Of a stretch of 64,000 bases of DNA, positions 8,849-18,519 are shown one piece after another (the first letter of the stretch is position 1; the number at the start of each line of letters is the position of its first letter). A model generated the notes under the pieces. The model ran no database searches and was not told the DNA's origin. It saw only the letters and a program-made list of their open reading frames with translations. Source of the stretch: Methanolacinia paynteri (lineage in GTDB: Archaea; Halobacteriota; Methanomicrobia; Methanomicrobiales; Methanomicrobiaceae); contig NZ_KN360939.1 of NCBI RefSeq assembly GCF_000784355.1, positions 1 through 64,000 of the forward strand. The letters run 5' to 3'. A program made the translations under genes and the position numbers.

Positions 8849-9172
8849 ATGAAGACTGAGGTCCTCAAGAGCATCAAAGAGACAGAAGAAGAGTACAAAT
8901 CAATGATCAGCACTGCCCACGAAGAAAAGAAGCGCGCAATCGCTAATTCGGAGCAGGAAGCTGGAAATCTTATTGCGAAAGCAAAGTCAGATGCCGAAGA
9001 GTACAAGAACAAGCGCATCGCAGACGCAAGGGCTGAGGCAGCCAAACAATACGCAGAGATCGTCAAAGAAGGCGAGAAGCGAGCTGAAGCTCTGAAAAAG
9101 AACGCAGCCTCCAACCTTGACAAAGCAGTGGAACAACTTGTTTCACAGTTCAAGGTGAAGGTCAATGTTTAA
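8849..9172 (+). CDS. ahaH: A1AO ATP synthase subunit H
   Basis: The 107-residue protein is almost entirely a charged, Ala/Glu/Lys-rich coiled coil, as expected for subunit H, which pairs with E to form the peripheral stalks of the archaeal ATP synthase. It is the first gene of the operon, preceded by a strong ribosome binding site (GAGGAGGG) 6 bases before the ATG. It overlaps ahaI by 8 bases. Confidence 0.9.
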   Translation: MKTEVLKSIKETEEEYKSMISTAHEEKKRAIANSEQEAGNLIAKAKSDAEEYKNKRIADARAEAAKQYAEIVKEGEKRAEALKKNAASNLDKAVEQLVSQFKVKVNV

Positions 9173-11138
9173 AGTCCAGAGGATGAGCAAGCTGCTCATC
9201 GCAGCGTCTAAAGATCAGCTTGAACCGGTTATTCGTGAGTTGTACCGTCACAATGTCTTTCATATAGAGGACTTTGTCGACCAGGGGGAGGAAGAATACG
9301 AAGGCTTTAAGATCGGGAGACCGATGGAAGGAGCCTCGTCTACCTCCGGAAAGCTTCTAAGGATTCGCTCGCTGGCCAACATGATCGGCGTTTCGCCCGA
9401 TAATGTAGAGTCAGGTGCAGTGCAGGGTAAAGGTGCACTTTCGACGAAGATCGAGAGTGAACTCCCGAAGATTGAAGAGGAGATCGGTTCCCTAGTGGAA
9501 CGGCGGAACTCTCTCGAAAGCAGTCTCAGGGAATGTGTCCAGAAAAAGGCGGACCTTGAAACCTTTGCAAAAGTCCCGATGGATCTTTCCCTTCTACGGG
9601 GATATGACGGCTTCGACGTTTTTGCAGGAACTATTCCGCAGGACGTCGAGCTGCCGGTCGATTGTGAAAAATATTTCACCGACCAGGTTCCCGGAAACCT
9701 CCTGATCGTAGTCGTGCCTAAGGAATCGTCGCAGGAAGCCGAGAGGTTCCTTGTCGATTCAGGGTTTACGGCTGTTGCCATTCCGAACGAGGATGGCACT
9801 GCAGAGTCCAACATTGAAAAGTACACTCAGGAGATCACCCGTCTCGAGAGCGAGATTGGTAAGATGTCGGAGCAGATAACTGCTCAGAAAGAAAAATACG
9901 CCGAATTCCTGGTGGCATGCGAAGAACTGCTCACGGCAGATGTAGAGCGTGCAGAAGCACCGTTGAGATTCGCAACTACCGAAGAGGCATTTGTTGCCGA
10001 AGGGTGGGTGCCATCGGATGTAGTGGAAGGCCTTACAAGCGATCTCCAGGCTGCCACTGGCGGAAAGGTGTTCATCACCGAAGAGGAGATCAACTATGAT
10101 GAGGATACTGTACCTATCGAGTACGACAGTCCCAACTGGGCAAAGCCGACAGAGGCTTTGATGGACATATACTCGAGGCCGCAGTATACCGAGTTCGATC
10201 CGACGCTTCTTGTCGCGATCGTCTTCCCGATATTCTTCGGATTCATTCTCGGAGATATCGCATACGGTGCAATTCTTTTGATTATGAGCTACTGGCTCCG
10301 CAAGTATGTCAAAGACAGTATTGCAGGAAACCAGCTGCTTGATGTTTTAAGAAATGCAAGCGTAGCAAGTATAATATTTGGTGTTTTGTACAGCGAATTC
10401 CTTGGTTTTGCATGTCCGTGGAACCCTATTATCATGAGCCGTCACTTCAATATCGGGGCGGAGCACGCAGGCCACGGGCCTGATGCGATCCTTCTGCTGA
10501 TTGTTACGGCATGGGTCGGTATTCTGCATATCACACTTGGAAGAGCTCTTCACGCCAGAAACGCAATGGTTCAGCTTCACCCCGGAGAACACCGCAGCAA
10601 GGTGGTCTTTGCCCAGATCGGGTGGATCATCGTCATGTGGGGTATTCTCCTGATGATATGGACTATCGCACCGATCCCAATGATGCCGGATCTTACAGGC
10701 GCACTCGCCGTCGCAGGCTACAACATCTTCCTGCTCGTCGGTGCACTGATGATTCTTGTTGGTATTATCGGAATCGGAAGGGATAGTGCACTTGAACTTA
10801 TGGAACTTCCGACAATCATCAGCCACGTGCTGTCCTATACACGTCTGGCTGCAGTCGGTCTCTCGTCAGTCGCAATCGCGGCCGTAGTCAACTATATTGC
10901 TATCGGAATGATGATCGAGCCGGCGATTGCCGATTTCGGAATTGTAAGTATTGTAATGATTATCGTGGGAATCTTCGTATTCCTCATAGGACACACATTA
11001 AACACCGCACTTGGTCTTCTTGGCGGTGGTCTACACTCTATTCGTCTGCACTACGTGGAATTTTTCACGAAGTTCTACCAGGGCGGCGGCAAAAAATACG
11101 AACCGTTTGGAATTATTAGGAAATTTACGGAGGATTAA
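9165..11138 (+). CDS. ahaI: A1AO ATP synthase subunit I (a subunit)
   Basis: At 657 residues this is the large stator subunit of the AO membrane sector. The N-terminal ~330 residues are cytoplasmic with coiled coils (about 100-135 and 205-245) that contact the peripheral stalks. The C-terminal half has about seven to eight membrane segments that form the ion half-channels against the K ring. Conserved family features include the FGFILGDIAYG segment at about residue 360 and the late ELMELPTIISHVLSYTRLA helix with its essential Arg. GGTGAAGG precedes the ATG inside ahaH. Confidence 0.95.
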   Translation: MFKVQRMSKLLIAASKDQLEPVIRELYRHNVFHIEDFVDQGEEEYEGFKIGRPMEGASSTSGKLLRIRSLANMIGVSPDNVESGAVQGKGALSTKIESELPKIEEEIGSLVERRNSLESSLRECVQKKADLETFAKVPMDLSLLRGYDGFDVFAGTIPQDVELPVDCEKYFTDQVPGNLLIVVVPKESSQEAERFLVDSGFTAVAIPNEDGTAESNIEKYTQEITRLESEIGKMSEQITAQKEKYAEFLVACEELLTADVERAEAPLRFATTEEAFVAEGWVPSDVVEGLTSDLQAATGGKVFITEEEINYDEDTVPIEYDSPNWAKPTEALMDIYSRPQYTEFDPTLLVAIVFPIFFGFILGDIAYGAILLIMSYWLRKYVKDSIAGNQLLDVLRNASVASIIFGVLYSEFLGFACPWNPIIMSRHFNIGAEHAGHGPDAILLLIVTAWVGILHITLGRALHARNAMVQLHPGEHRSKVVFAQIGWIIVMWGILLMIWTIAPIPMMPDLTGALAVAGYNIFLLVGALMILVGIIGIGRDSALELMELPTIISHVLSYTRLAAVGLSSVAIAAVVNYIAIGMMIEPAIADFGIVSIVMIIVGIFVFLIGHTLNTALGLLGGGLHSIRLHYVEFFTKFYQGGGKKYEPFGIIRKFTED

Positions 11139-11141
11139 AAA

Positions 11142-11390
11142 ATGGTTGATACAATGACACTTGAAGTGGCTCAGGCCTCGGCAGTAGGATTCAAAGCAAT
11201 CGGTGCAGGTCTCGCAGTGGGTCTTGCAGGAATGGGTACCGGTCTTGCACAGCTCGGTATCGGTGGAGCAGCAGTAGGAGCAACCGCAGAGAACAAAGAG
11301 ATGTTCGGTCTCGCACTTCTCTTCACGGTCATTCCGGAAACAGTCGTTATCTTTGGTCTTGTAGTTGCACTTCTTCTGCTCTTCACATAA
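11142..11390 (+). CDS. ahaK: A1AO ATP synthase subunit K (c ring proteolipid)
   Basis: The 82-residue protein has two hydrophobic helices linked by the polar loop ATAENKEMFG. This is a single-hairpin proteolipid rather than the duplicated form seen in some methanogens. The ion-binding carboxylate is the Glu in IPETVVIFG of helix 2 (about residue 64). Gly-rich helix 1 (GLAVGLAGMGTGLAQLGIGGAAVG) is typical of tightly packed rings, written here as overlapping short runs GLAVGLAGMG and GTGLAQLGIG. Whether it binds H+ or Na+ cannot be decided by eye. A GGAGG lies 8 bases before the ATG. Confidence 0.95.
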   Translation: MVDTMTLEVAQASAVGFKAIGAGLAVGLAGMGTGLAQLGIGGAAVGATAENKEMFGLALLFTVIPETVVIFGLVVALLLLFT

Positions 11391-11416
11391 AACGGATTCC
11401 AGGAGAAGATAAGACA

Positions 11417-11995
11417 ATGGCATTGGATGCTGTAGTCGGCGAGATAAAGGCAAAGGGCGAAAAAGAGGCCGCTGCAATCAAAGCGGAAGGCAAAGCGGAA
11501 GCCGACAGGATTCTTGCGGAAGCCGGAGAGCAGGTTGCAGCCATAAAGACCTCGGCTGAGGAGGATGCCGCAAGGCAGGCCACCCAGATTGTCAACAGGG
11601 AGATTGCCGCAGGAAACCTGGCAGTAAAGCGCCAGATTCTGAACGCAGAGAAGGCCCTGCTGGACGAGGTTCACGCTGCAACTGTCAAAGCAATCAGCGA
11701 TCTGCCGGAGGATTTCCATAAGAAAGCGGTTCGCGAGCTTTGCAAGGCGGCGGCAAAAGAGCTGGGAGAGGGTGTATTCTACTGCAACGAACGCGACAAG
11801 GCGGCAGTGGAGCACGCAATCTCCGACTTGAAGACCCTCGCCGGGTTCTCGCTGGCAGGAACAAAAAATATCTCAGGTGGCGTCATTGCCGAGAGCAAAG
11901 ACGGGCAGCTGCAGCTGGATTACAGTTACGGCTCCTATCTTTCCGAGGTCTGGGAGACCGGCCTTCGGGACGCATCAGAGAAGCTCTTCGGGTAG
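11417..11995 (+). CDS. ahaE: A1AO ATP synthase subunit E
   Basis: The 192-residue protein has an N-terminal Ala/Glu/Lys coiled coil (about residues 8-65) and a C-terminal globular domain (about 95-190) with the family segment GGVIAESKDGQLQLDYSYG. Subunit E pairs with H to form the peripheral stalks and caps the A3B3 head. Gene order K-E-C matches other methanogen aha operons. GGAGAAG precedes the ATG by about 9 bases. Confidence 0.92.
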   Translation: MALDAVVGEIKAKGEKEAAAIKAEGKAEADRILAEAGEQVAAIKTSAEEDAARQATQIVNREIAAGNLAVKRQILNAEKALLDEVHAATVKAISDLPEDFHKKAVRELCKAAAKELGEGVFYCNERDKAAVEHAISDLKTLAGFSLAGTKNISGGVIAESKDGQLQLDYSYGSYLSEVWETGLRDASEKLFG

Positions 11996-12010
11996 AGAGG
12001 GAGGCAGAAA

Positions 12011-13069
12011 ATGGCTGCAGTAAATACTACAGGCCCTGCTCCCTACATATACGCCTGCACCCGTATGAAGGTGAGAAAGGCGTCCCTCATACCGCGTGAG
12101 GAGTATATGCGTATGCTCAACATGGAGCTGCCCGAGATCGCAAGGATCATCGAAGAGACGCACTACAAGGCTGAGATAGATGAGCTCAACTCGTCTTTCT
12201 CAGGGATCGACCTGTTCGAAATTGCACTGTCATGGAATCTTGCAAAGGATTACCAGAGAGTAATTGCGATGGTGCCCGGTCACCTTAAGGGATTCACCAA
12301 GTGCTATCTCCTTCGCTGGGACATACAGAATGTCCTGACGATCATGCGTGGGAAGTCGCAGGGTGTTCCGCAGGGAAAGATCAAAGAGATAACGATCCCT
12401 GCAGGAAGCCTCGACAAGGCAGCTCTCGACAAACTCATCGCGGATGACTCGGTCGACAGGATCGTGGAGAACCTCAGGGGTCATGAACTCTATCCCGTTT
12501 TCGAGCGGGAGATGGCCGGAGCCGTCGAATCGGGCTCTTTCGCCCGTATGGAGAACGAGCTCTACAAGGCATACTACGCGGATATCATTCACGCGGCCAA
12601 GAGCGGAGTTAAAGGCGGATACGTGTTTCTGCAGTATATCCGCCTGGCCATCGATACGAAGAACCTGATGACGGTATTCCGTGTAAAGGGTTCTCTTGAG
12701 AGCGACGACCTGCGCGAACTTATGATCCCCGGCGGAACTTTCTCCGTCGACGAGCTTGTTCGCCTGGCCGGTTCGGAGAGCAGCGACGAGATTATCGAGA
12801 CGATCAGGAACCGCCTGAATATCGAATCGTTCACGGAAGTTCTTGAAAAATTCAGGGAAGAGAAATCGGTGCACAAGATCGAGACCGCACTTACGAAGGC
12901 GAAGCTCGCTCAGCTCGACAAACTGGCGAAACGCTACCAGTTTTCGGTGTGCCCGATTCTGCTCTACCTCGAACTCAAGCAGTACGAGGTTTCGAATATC
13001 CGTGCCGTAGCACGCGGCAAGGCGTCGAAGCTCGATGCCGACAGTATCGAGGCGTGCATGGTGGTGTAA
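12011..13069 (+). CDS. ahaC: A1AO ATP synthase subunit C (central stalk-ring linker)
   Basis: The 352-residue, mainly helical protein belongs to the V-type subunit d/archaeal C family. This funnel-shaped protein couples the central stalk (D, F) to the membrane K ring. It starts MAAVNTTGPAPYIYACTRMK, with an N-terminal segment and repeated helical modules including FLQYIRLAIDTKNLMTVFR. A GAGGCAG ribosome site lies 6 bases before the ATG, 15 bases after ahaE. Confidence 0.93.
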   Translation: MAAVNTTGPAPYIYACTRMKVRKASLIPREEYMRMLNMELPEIARIIEETHYKAEIDELNSSFSGIDLFEIALSWNLAKDYQRVIAMVPGHLKGFTKCYLLRWDIQNVLTIMRGKSQGVPQGKIKEITIPAGSLDKAALDKLIADDSVDRIVENLRGHELYPVFEREMAGAVESGSFARMENELYKAYYADIIHAAKSGVKGGYVFLQYIRLAIDTKNLMTVFRVKGSLESDDLRELMIPGGTFSVDELVRLAGSESSDEIIETIRNRLNIESFTEVLEKFREEKSVHKIETALTKAKLAQLDKLAKRYQFSVCPILLYLELKQYEVSNIRAVARGKASKLDADSIEACMVV

Positions 13070-13072
13070 GAG

Positions 13073-13375
13073 ATGGAGATCGCAGTTATAGGAAACAGTG
13101 AATTCATTCTCGGGTTCCGCCTTGCAGGCATCCAGAAGACCTATGCGGCAGAGGAAAGCGATGTAATCGCTGATCTCGTGACAATGGTCATGGATGACGC
13201 CGAGGTCGGCATACTCGTGATGAACGGCGAAGATATGGCAAAACTGCCGCTCAGGATGCGCACCACCCTCTCGGATTCGGTAAAGCCGACGGTTATCGCC
13301 ATCGGCGGCGAAGAGGGCGGACTTTCCATCAGAGAGAGAATTAAGAGATCAGTGGGTGTTGATCTGTGGAAGTAA
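13073..13375 (+). CDS. ahaF: A1AO ATP synthase subunit F
   Basis: The 100-residue alpha/beta protein opens [19 protein letters not shown], the hallmark of V-/A-type subunit F. This small subunit binds D in the rotor shaft. The Rossmann-like core and the late conserved IAIGGEEGG segment support the call. It starts 3 bases after ahaC and overlaps the GTG start of ahaA by 10 bases. Confidence 0.93.
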   Translation: MEIAVIGNSEFILGFRLAGIQKTYAAEESDVIADLVTMVMDDAEVGILVMNGEDMAKLPLRMRTTLSDSVKPTVIAIGGEEGGLSIRERIKRSVGVDLWK

Positions 13376-15114
13376 AAGGAAAATCAAAAGGAATTCTAAA
13401 GAGGATTTCCGGGCCGGTCGTAACTGCCGTCGACCTTGATGCCCACATGTACGATGTGGTGAAGGTCGGAGACGAGCAGCTCATGGGTGAGGTCATCAAG
13501 ATCGACGGTGACAACGTCATCATCCAGGTTTACGAAGCGACCGACGGTATCCGTCCGGGGGAGCCTGTGGAGAACACGGGAATGTCCCTCGCGGTAGAGC
13601 TCGGACCCGGTCTTCTGACAAGTATCTACGACGGTATTCAGAGACCTCTCGAAGTGCTCATGGAGAAGATGGGCAGTTTCATCGAGCGTGGAGTGTCAGC
13701 TCCGGGTCTTGATCATGCAAAGAAGTGGGAATTTAAGCCATTAAAGAAGAAGGGCGACGAAGTAGTCCCCGGTGAAATCATCGGAGAGGTCCAGGAGACG
13801 AACATCGTCACAAAGATCATGATCCCGCCGACCTTGAAGGGCGGAAAGATCAAGGAGATCAAGAAGGGCGAGTTCACTGTAGATGAGATCGTCTGTGTTC
13901 TCGACTCCGGCGAAGAGGTCGCTATGATGCAGAAGTGGCCTGTACGTGTCCCGAGACCTGTTACGGAGAAGAAGAACCCGGACATCCCGCTTATTACAGG
14001 ACAGCGTATTCTCGACGGTCTGTTCCCTATTGCAAAGGGCGGAACGGCAGCTATCCCCGGACCGTTCGGTTCAGGAAAGACTGTTACCCAACAGGCTCTC
14101 GCAAAGTGGTCCGATGCCGAGATTGTGGTCTACATCGGATGCGGTGAGCGTGGAAACGAGATGACCGAGGTTCTTACAGAGTTCCCCGAGCTCGAGGACC
14201 CGAAGACCGGAAAGCCTCTCATGGAGAGGACGATTCTTATCGCGAACACCTCGAACATGCCTGTAGCGGCCCGTGAGGCATCGGTTTACACCGGTATCAC
14301 CATCGCGGAGTACTTCCGTGACATGGGATACGATGTATCGCTGATGGCAGACTCGACTTCCCGCTGGGCAGAGGCAATGCGTGAAATTTCGTCACGTCTT
14401 GAAGAGATGCCCGGAGAAGAGGGTTACCCGGCATACCTGTCGGCACGTCTCTCCGAGTTCTACGAGCGTGCAGGACGTGTGGAGACACTCAACCACGACT
14501 TCGGTTCGATTACGGTTATCGGTGCGGTCTCCCCGCCCGGTGGTGACTTTTCGGAGCCTGTCACGCAGAACACTCTGCGTATCGTAAAGTGCTTCTGGGC
14601 ACTTGATGCAAAGCTGTCGCAGCGCCGTCACTTCCCGGCTATCAACTGGCTGAACTCGTACTCGCTCTACCTCGATTCGCTTTCGTCATACTATGACGAG
14701 AAGATTTCGCCTGAGTGGAACCCGCTCAGGACATGGGCGATGGCTGTTCTCCAGAAGGAGTCGGAACTTCAGGAGATCGTTCAGCTCGTAGGTTCAGACG
14801 CACTGCCCGACGAGGAGCAGGTGACGATCGAGGTCGCACGTCTTCTCCGTGAGGTCTTCCTCCAGCAGAACGCATTCGACCCCGTCGATACATACTGTTC
14901 GATGGAGAAGCAGTTCGACATCATGAAGGCGATCAAGAAGTACGCGGACCTCGGCTACGACGCACAGAAGTCCGGCGCACCGATCGCGGCTGTCGTCGGC
15001 GTCAAGGCGAAGAACGAGCTTGCACAGATCAAGTTCATCGCCGAGTACAAGCCCGAACTCGAGAAGATCCTGAAGCAGATGGACGAAGAGTTTGCCAAGG
15101 TTAAGGAGGCCTGA
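13366..15114 (+). CDS. ahaA: A1AO ATP synthase catalytic subunit A
   Basis: This 582-residue subunit carries the catalytic sites. The P-loop GPFGSGKT lies at about residue 229, the bulge region unique to A-type subunits at about 110-185, and the family motifs [15 protein letters not shown] and [16 protein letters not shown] follow. The start is a GTG that overlaps the end of ahaF; an upstream GGTGTTGAT can serve as ribosome site. No intein is present, although this subunit hosts inteins in some archaea. It is translated just before ahaB. Confidence 0.97.
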   Translation: MEVKGKSKGILKRISGPVVTAVDLDAHMYDVVKVGDEQLMGEVIKIDGDNVIIQVYEATDGIRPGEPVENTGMSLAVELGPGLLTSIYDGIQRPLEVLMEKMGSFIERGVSAPGLDHAKKWEFKPLKKKGDEVVPGEIIGEVQETNIVTKIMIPPTLKGGKIKEIKKGEFTVDEIVCVLDSGEEVAMMQKWPVRVPRPVTEKKNPDIPLITGQRILDGLFPIAKGGTAAIPGPFGSGKTVTQQALAKWSDAEIVVYIGCGERGNEMTEVLTEFPELEDPKTGKPLMERTILIANTSNMPVAAREASVYTGITIAEYFRDMGYDVSLMADSTSRWAEAMREISSRLEEMPGEEGYPAYLSARLSEFYERAGRVETLNHDFGSITVIGAVSPPGGDFSEPVTQNTLRIVKCFWALDAKLSQRRHFPAINWLNSYSLYLDSLSSYYDEKISPEWNPLRTWAMAVLQKESELQEIVQLVGSDALPDEEQVTIEVARLLREVFLQQNAFDPVDTYCSMEKQFDIMKAIKKYADLGYDAQKSGAPIAAVVGVKAKNELAQIKFIAEYKPELEKILKQMDEEFAKVKEA

Positions 15115-15119
15115 TTAAG

Positions 15120-16499
15120 ATGAAGGAGTATCGCACAGTTACAAAGGTCCAGGGACCGCTTGTATTCGTCGAAAAGACGGAGCCGGTCGGTTATTCCGAA
15201 CTTGTGAACGTCGTCCAGGCCGACGGCCAGATCAAACGCGGTCAGGTTCTTGATACCTCCGACGATATCGTCGTCGTCCAGATCTTCGAGTCGACTGCCG
15301 GTATCGGAAAGGACTCGGGTATCAGGTTCCTCGGCGAGACCATCAAGATGCCTGTCGGAAAGGACATGCTCGGACGTATCCTCTCCGGCGGCGGTAAGCC
15401 GAAGGACGGCGGACCCGAGATCGTTCCTGAGAAGAGGCTCGAGATCACCGGTGCGGCTATCAACCCGTATGCACGTGCATCACCCGATGAGTTTATCCAG
15501 ACGGGTATCTCGACAATCGACGCGACGAACACACTCGTTCGTGGTCAGAAGCTTCCGATCTTCTCGGGTTCAGGTCTTCCGCACAACGAGATCGCTCTCC
15601 AGATCGCCCGCCAGGCAAAGGTCCCGGGCTCGGATGAGCAGTTCGCTGTCGTATTCGCTGCAATGGGTATCACGAAAGAGGAAGAGAACCAGTTCATGGC
15701 CGACTTCGAGAGGACAGGCGCCCTCGAACACGCTGTAGTGTTCCTCAACCTTGCAGACGACCCGGCTGTAGAGCGTATCATCACGCCGCGTCTCGCACTG
15801 ACGACCGCAGAATACCTTGCATTCGAACTCGATTACCACGTGCTTGTCATTCTTACTGATATGACAAACTACTGTGAGGCTCTCCGTCAGATCGGTGCGG
15901 CACGTGAAGAGGTTCCCGGACGCCGTGGTTACCCCGGTTACATGTATACCGATCTCGCATCGCTCTACGAGCGTGCAGGTATCATCAAGGGCAAGAAGGG
16001 TTCGGTTACCCAGTTCTCGATCCTTACGATGCCCGGCGACGATATCACCCACCCGATTCCTGATCTTTCCGGATATATTACGGAAGGCCAGATCGTTGTT
16101 TCCCGTGAACTTCACAGGAAGGGTATCTACCCGCCGATCAACGTTATGCCGTCGCTTTCACGTCTGATGAACCTCGGTATCGGCGAGGGCATGACCCGTG
16201 AGGACCATAAGAAGGTCTCCGACCAGCTCTATGCAGGATACGCGGAGGGTGTAGATCTCCGCGGTCTCGTGGCTATCGTCGGAAAGGATGCTCTCTCGGA
16301 GCGTGACCAGCGCTTCCTGGAGTTCGCGGACCTCTTCGAGAACAGGTTTGTCCGCCAGGGCCACGACGAGGACAGGTCGATTGCGGATTCGCTCGATCTC
16401 GGATGGGAGCTTCTTGCGACCCTGCCGGAGGATCAGCTTACACGTATCGACCGCGAGATGATCCACAAGTACCACCCGAAGTACAGAAAGAAGGAGTGA
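15120..16499 (+). CDS. ahaB: A1AO ATP synthase regulatory subunit B
   Basis: The 459-residue protein is the non-catalytic partner of A in the A3B3 hexamer. The P-loop position carries [10 protein letters not shown] instead of a Walker A, as in all B subunits. Conserved [20 protein letters not shown] and [14 protein letters not shown] segments are present. AAGGAGG lies 11 bases before the ATG, and the gap to ahaA is 5 bases. Confidence 0.97.
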   Translation: MKEYRTVTKVQGPLVFVEKTEPVGYSELVNVVQADGQIKRGQVLDTSDDIVVVQIFESTAGIGKDSGIRFLGETIKMPVGKDMLGRILSGGGKPKDGGPEIVPEKRLEITGAAINPYARASPDEFIQTGISTIDATNTLVRGQKLPIFSGSGLPHNEIALQIARQAKVPGSDEQFAVVFAAMGITKEEENQFMADFERTGALEHAVVFLNLADDPAVERIITPRLALTTAEYLAFELDYHVLVILTDMTNYCEALRQIGAAREEVPGRRGYPGYMYTDLASLYERAGIIKGKKGSVTQFSILTMPGDDITHPIPDLSGYITEGQIVVSRELHRKGIYPPINVMPSLSRLMNLGIGEGMTREDHKKVSDQLYAGYAEGVDLRGLVAIVGKDALSERDQRFLEFADLFENRFVRQGHDEDRSIADSLDLGWELLATLPEDQLTRIDREMIHKYHPKYRKKE

Positions 16500-16508
16500 G
16501 CCTGGCAT

Positions 16509-17141
16509 ATGGCGCTTAAAGATGTAAAGCCAACAAGGTCTGAACTTATCAACCTTAAAAAGAGGATCAAACTCTCCGAACGAGGCTATAACATTCTCAA
16601 GATGAAGCGCGACGGACTAATCCTTGAATTCTTCAAGGTGCTTGAGGAAGCGAAGAAGAGCAAGAGCGAACTCAACGACAACTACGAAAAGGCGTTGAAG
16701 ACGATCGCGGTGGCGAACACTGTCGAGGGTGCGATCAGGGTGAAGGCGGCGGCGATGGCCGTGCAGGAGAATCCCCAGATCGCACTTAAGCAGAAGAACA
16801 TCATGGGTGTCGTTGTGCCCGAGATCGAGTCTTCGGCTGTCAGAAAGGACATCATCCAGAGAGGATATGGTGTCCTCGGTTCGTCTGCCGTTATAGACGA
16901 GACCGCCGAAGCCTTCGAGGAGCTCGTCGATTCGATCATCCGGGCTGCCGAGATCGAGACGACGATGAAGAGGCTTCTCGACGAGATCGAGTCCACGAAA
17001 CGCCGTGTCAACGCTCTTGAGTTCAAGGTTATCCCTGAGCTTTCAGAGGCTCGTGACTTCATCAAGATGAGACTTGATGAGATGGAGAGGGACGAACTTG
17101 TCCGTCTCAAGAAGATCAGGGCCAAGGCCCAGGCAAAATAA
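16509..17141 (+). CDS. ahaD: A1AO ATP synthase subunit D (central shaft)
   Basis: The 210-residue protein is the coiled-coil rotor shaft. It opens with the family signature PTRSELINLKKRIKLSERGY and LLKMKRD-like segment, and ends in a second long helix (about residues 150-205) including RRVNALEFKVIPEL. It is the last gene of the operon. GGAG precedes the ATG by 12 bases, and a T-rich terminator follows the stop. Confidence 0.95.
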   Translation: MALKDVKPTRSELINLKKRIKLSERGYNILKMKRDGLILEFFKVLEEAKKSKSELNDNYEKALKTIAVANTVEGAIRVKAAAMAVQENPQIALKQKNIMGVVVPEIESSAVRKDIIQRGYGVLGSSAVIDETAEAFEELVDSIIRAAEIETTMKRLLDEIESTKRRVNALEFKVIPELSEARDFIKMRLDEMERDELVRLKKIRAKAQAK

Positions 17142-17142
17142 T

Positions 17143-17157
17143 TTTTTTTTTGTTTTT
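17143..17157 (+). terminator. T-run terminator of the ATP synthase operon
   Basis: About ten consecutive T, then G and six more T, directly follow the ahaD stop. This is a classic archaeal terminator and marks the left edge of the defence island. The oppositely oriented gene at 17165 ends just beyond it. Confidence 0.6.
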
Positions 17158-17164
17158 TGGTGTG

Positions 17165-17986
17165 CTAATTAGAGCCCCATAGGTTTTGTTTATAATTAAA
17201 TGATTCTTCAGTTTTTGAGTATTTTAAAGAATTTCTTTTTAATTTAGGAGTTCCCGAGTATATTTTCTCACTTTTTTTGTGTAAATTGAAGATATATGGA
17301 TTAAATAACTGCTCAAGAGATTTATCATCTCCATATGTATTTCTTAATGTTTTTATTCTTTTACACAAGCTATCGATTTTTTGGTTAAATACTCTTTTTT
17401 CTTTTTTATTCATACAGTATATTGATTTTGGGCCGATTTCATTTTTAATAATAACAACGTCCTCATCAGATAATTCAAATCTGAGTTTAATTTCAAATAA
17501 AGATTTTAAGAATTCAAGTTCTCTTTGATTTTCTTTTTTTTTCTTTTCAATCTCTTTTGTGGTCTGAATCTCAATTTTTTTCCTGATCTCTCTTATTTCA
17601 TTCTTTTTAGCATATTTAGCTCTAATTTGTTCATAATTTCCGTTCTTCATTTTTTGAGGGTTTTTATAATTATTTGAGGTCTCTTTGTCTTTTGTACTGT
17701 TATTTCTTTGTGGAATGCCTTTTTTTTCAAACAGAAATTGTTTAATTGTTGCGGTTTTTGTAGGTGGTGAATCTTCTAAATTAATTAATTTCAATATTTC
17801 TTTACGATTAGTAATTATCATATTTTGTTCAAGAGGTGAAAATTCATTTAAAAATATTTTTTTTGCAGAACCGTAGATCCCTTTGAAAACCTGATTTCTC
17901 TCTTCCTCTCGTAATTTCCGTTCATTACGCCTTTTATTTTGGTTTTCTTTTATAGCCAATTCTATTTCTTCATCAGACCTAGCCAT
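17165..17986 (-). CDS. lysine-rich unknown protein at island edge
   Basis: I do not recognise this 273-residue protein. It is extremely rich in Lys, Glu, Asn and Ile. A basic, probably coiled N-terminus (about residues 5-40) and a charged helical segment (about 115-165) flank a linker, and the C-terminus (about 170-273) looks like a compact domain with FELSDEDVVIIKNEIG. The gene is far more AT-rich than the ATP synthase genes beside it, which suggests recent transfer. It abuts the methyltransferase/helicase island and may be a DNA-binding accessory or a passenger. Confidence 0.6.
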   Translation of the reverse strand: MARSDEEIELAIKENQNKRRNERKLREEERNQVFKGIYGSAKKIFLNEFSPLEQNMIITNRKEILKLINLEDSPPTKTATIKQFLFEKKGIPQRNNSTKDKETSNNYKNPQKMKNGNYEQIRAKYAKKNEIREIRKKIEIQTTKEIEKKKKENQRELEFLKSLFEIKLRFELSDEDVVIIKNEIGPKSIYCMNKKEKRVFNQKIDSLCKRIKTLRNTYGDDKSLEQLFNPYIFNLHKKSEKIYSGTPKLKRNSLKYSKTEESFNYKQNLWGSN

Positions 17987-18103
17987 TAATTTGAATATGG
18001 AAGGCTTTAATTAATAAATTTTTGAGGTAATGGGTAAGTCTATTATCCAAAATTCTATAAAGATTAATGAAATAACTAAAATCTAGATAAAATACTGATT
18101 ATC

Positions 18104-18517
18104 ATGGCAGATGTTCATACGGCTGAACAACGCAGTCGCAATATGTCAGCAATCCGTGCGAAAAATACAAAACCCGAACTTATTATACGCAGGGGACTCT
18201 ATGCAAGAGGAATTCGTGGATATCGCATTCATCACAATATAGCGGGAAAGCCGGACCTTGTATTTACAAGACAAAAAATTGCAATATTCATAGATGGGTG
18301 TTACTGGCATAAATGTCCAATCTGTTTCCATGAACCACAGACCAACCGGAACTTCTGGATGAAAAAAATTAACGGAAATGTAGAACGGGATCTGCAGGTT
18401 AACGAAGAACTTAAAAAAAATGGCTGGCTTGTCCTCAGGTTCTGGGAACATGAAGTGAGAAAGGAGCAGGAATCTGTTGTTGACAGAATTGCTGAAGCTA
18501 TTAAGAAAAGAAACTAA
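18104..18517 (+). CDS. vsr: very short patch repair (Vsr) endonuclease
   Basis: At 137 residues this matches Vsr, which nicks the T strand at T:G mismatches made by deamination of 5-methylcytosine. Family hallmarks are RSRNMSAIRAKNTKPE at the N-terminus (residues 10-25), the catalytic Asp in GKPDLVF (residue 51), and FIDGCYWHKCP with its His and zinc-type Cys residues (62-72). The C-terminal GWLVLRFWEHEV completes the fold. The convergent cytosine methyltransferase ends 2 bases away and is the obvious partner. In this island Vsr could also be recruited as a defence nuclease. Confidence 0.95.
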   Translation: MADVHTAEQRSRNMSAIRAKNTKPELIIRRGLYARGIRGYRIHHNIAGKPDLVFTRQKIAIFIDGCYWHKCPICFHEPQTNRNFWMKKINGNVERDLQVNEELKKNGWLVLRFWEHEVRKEQESVVDRIAEAIKKRN

Positions 18518-18519
18518 AA

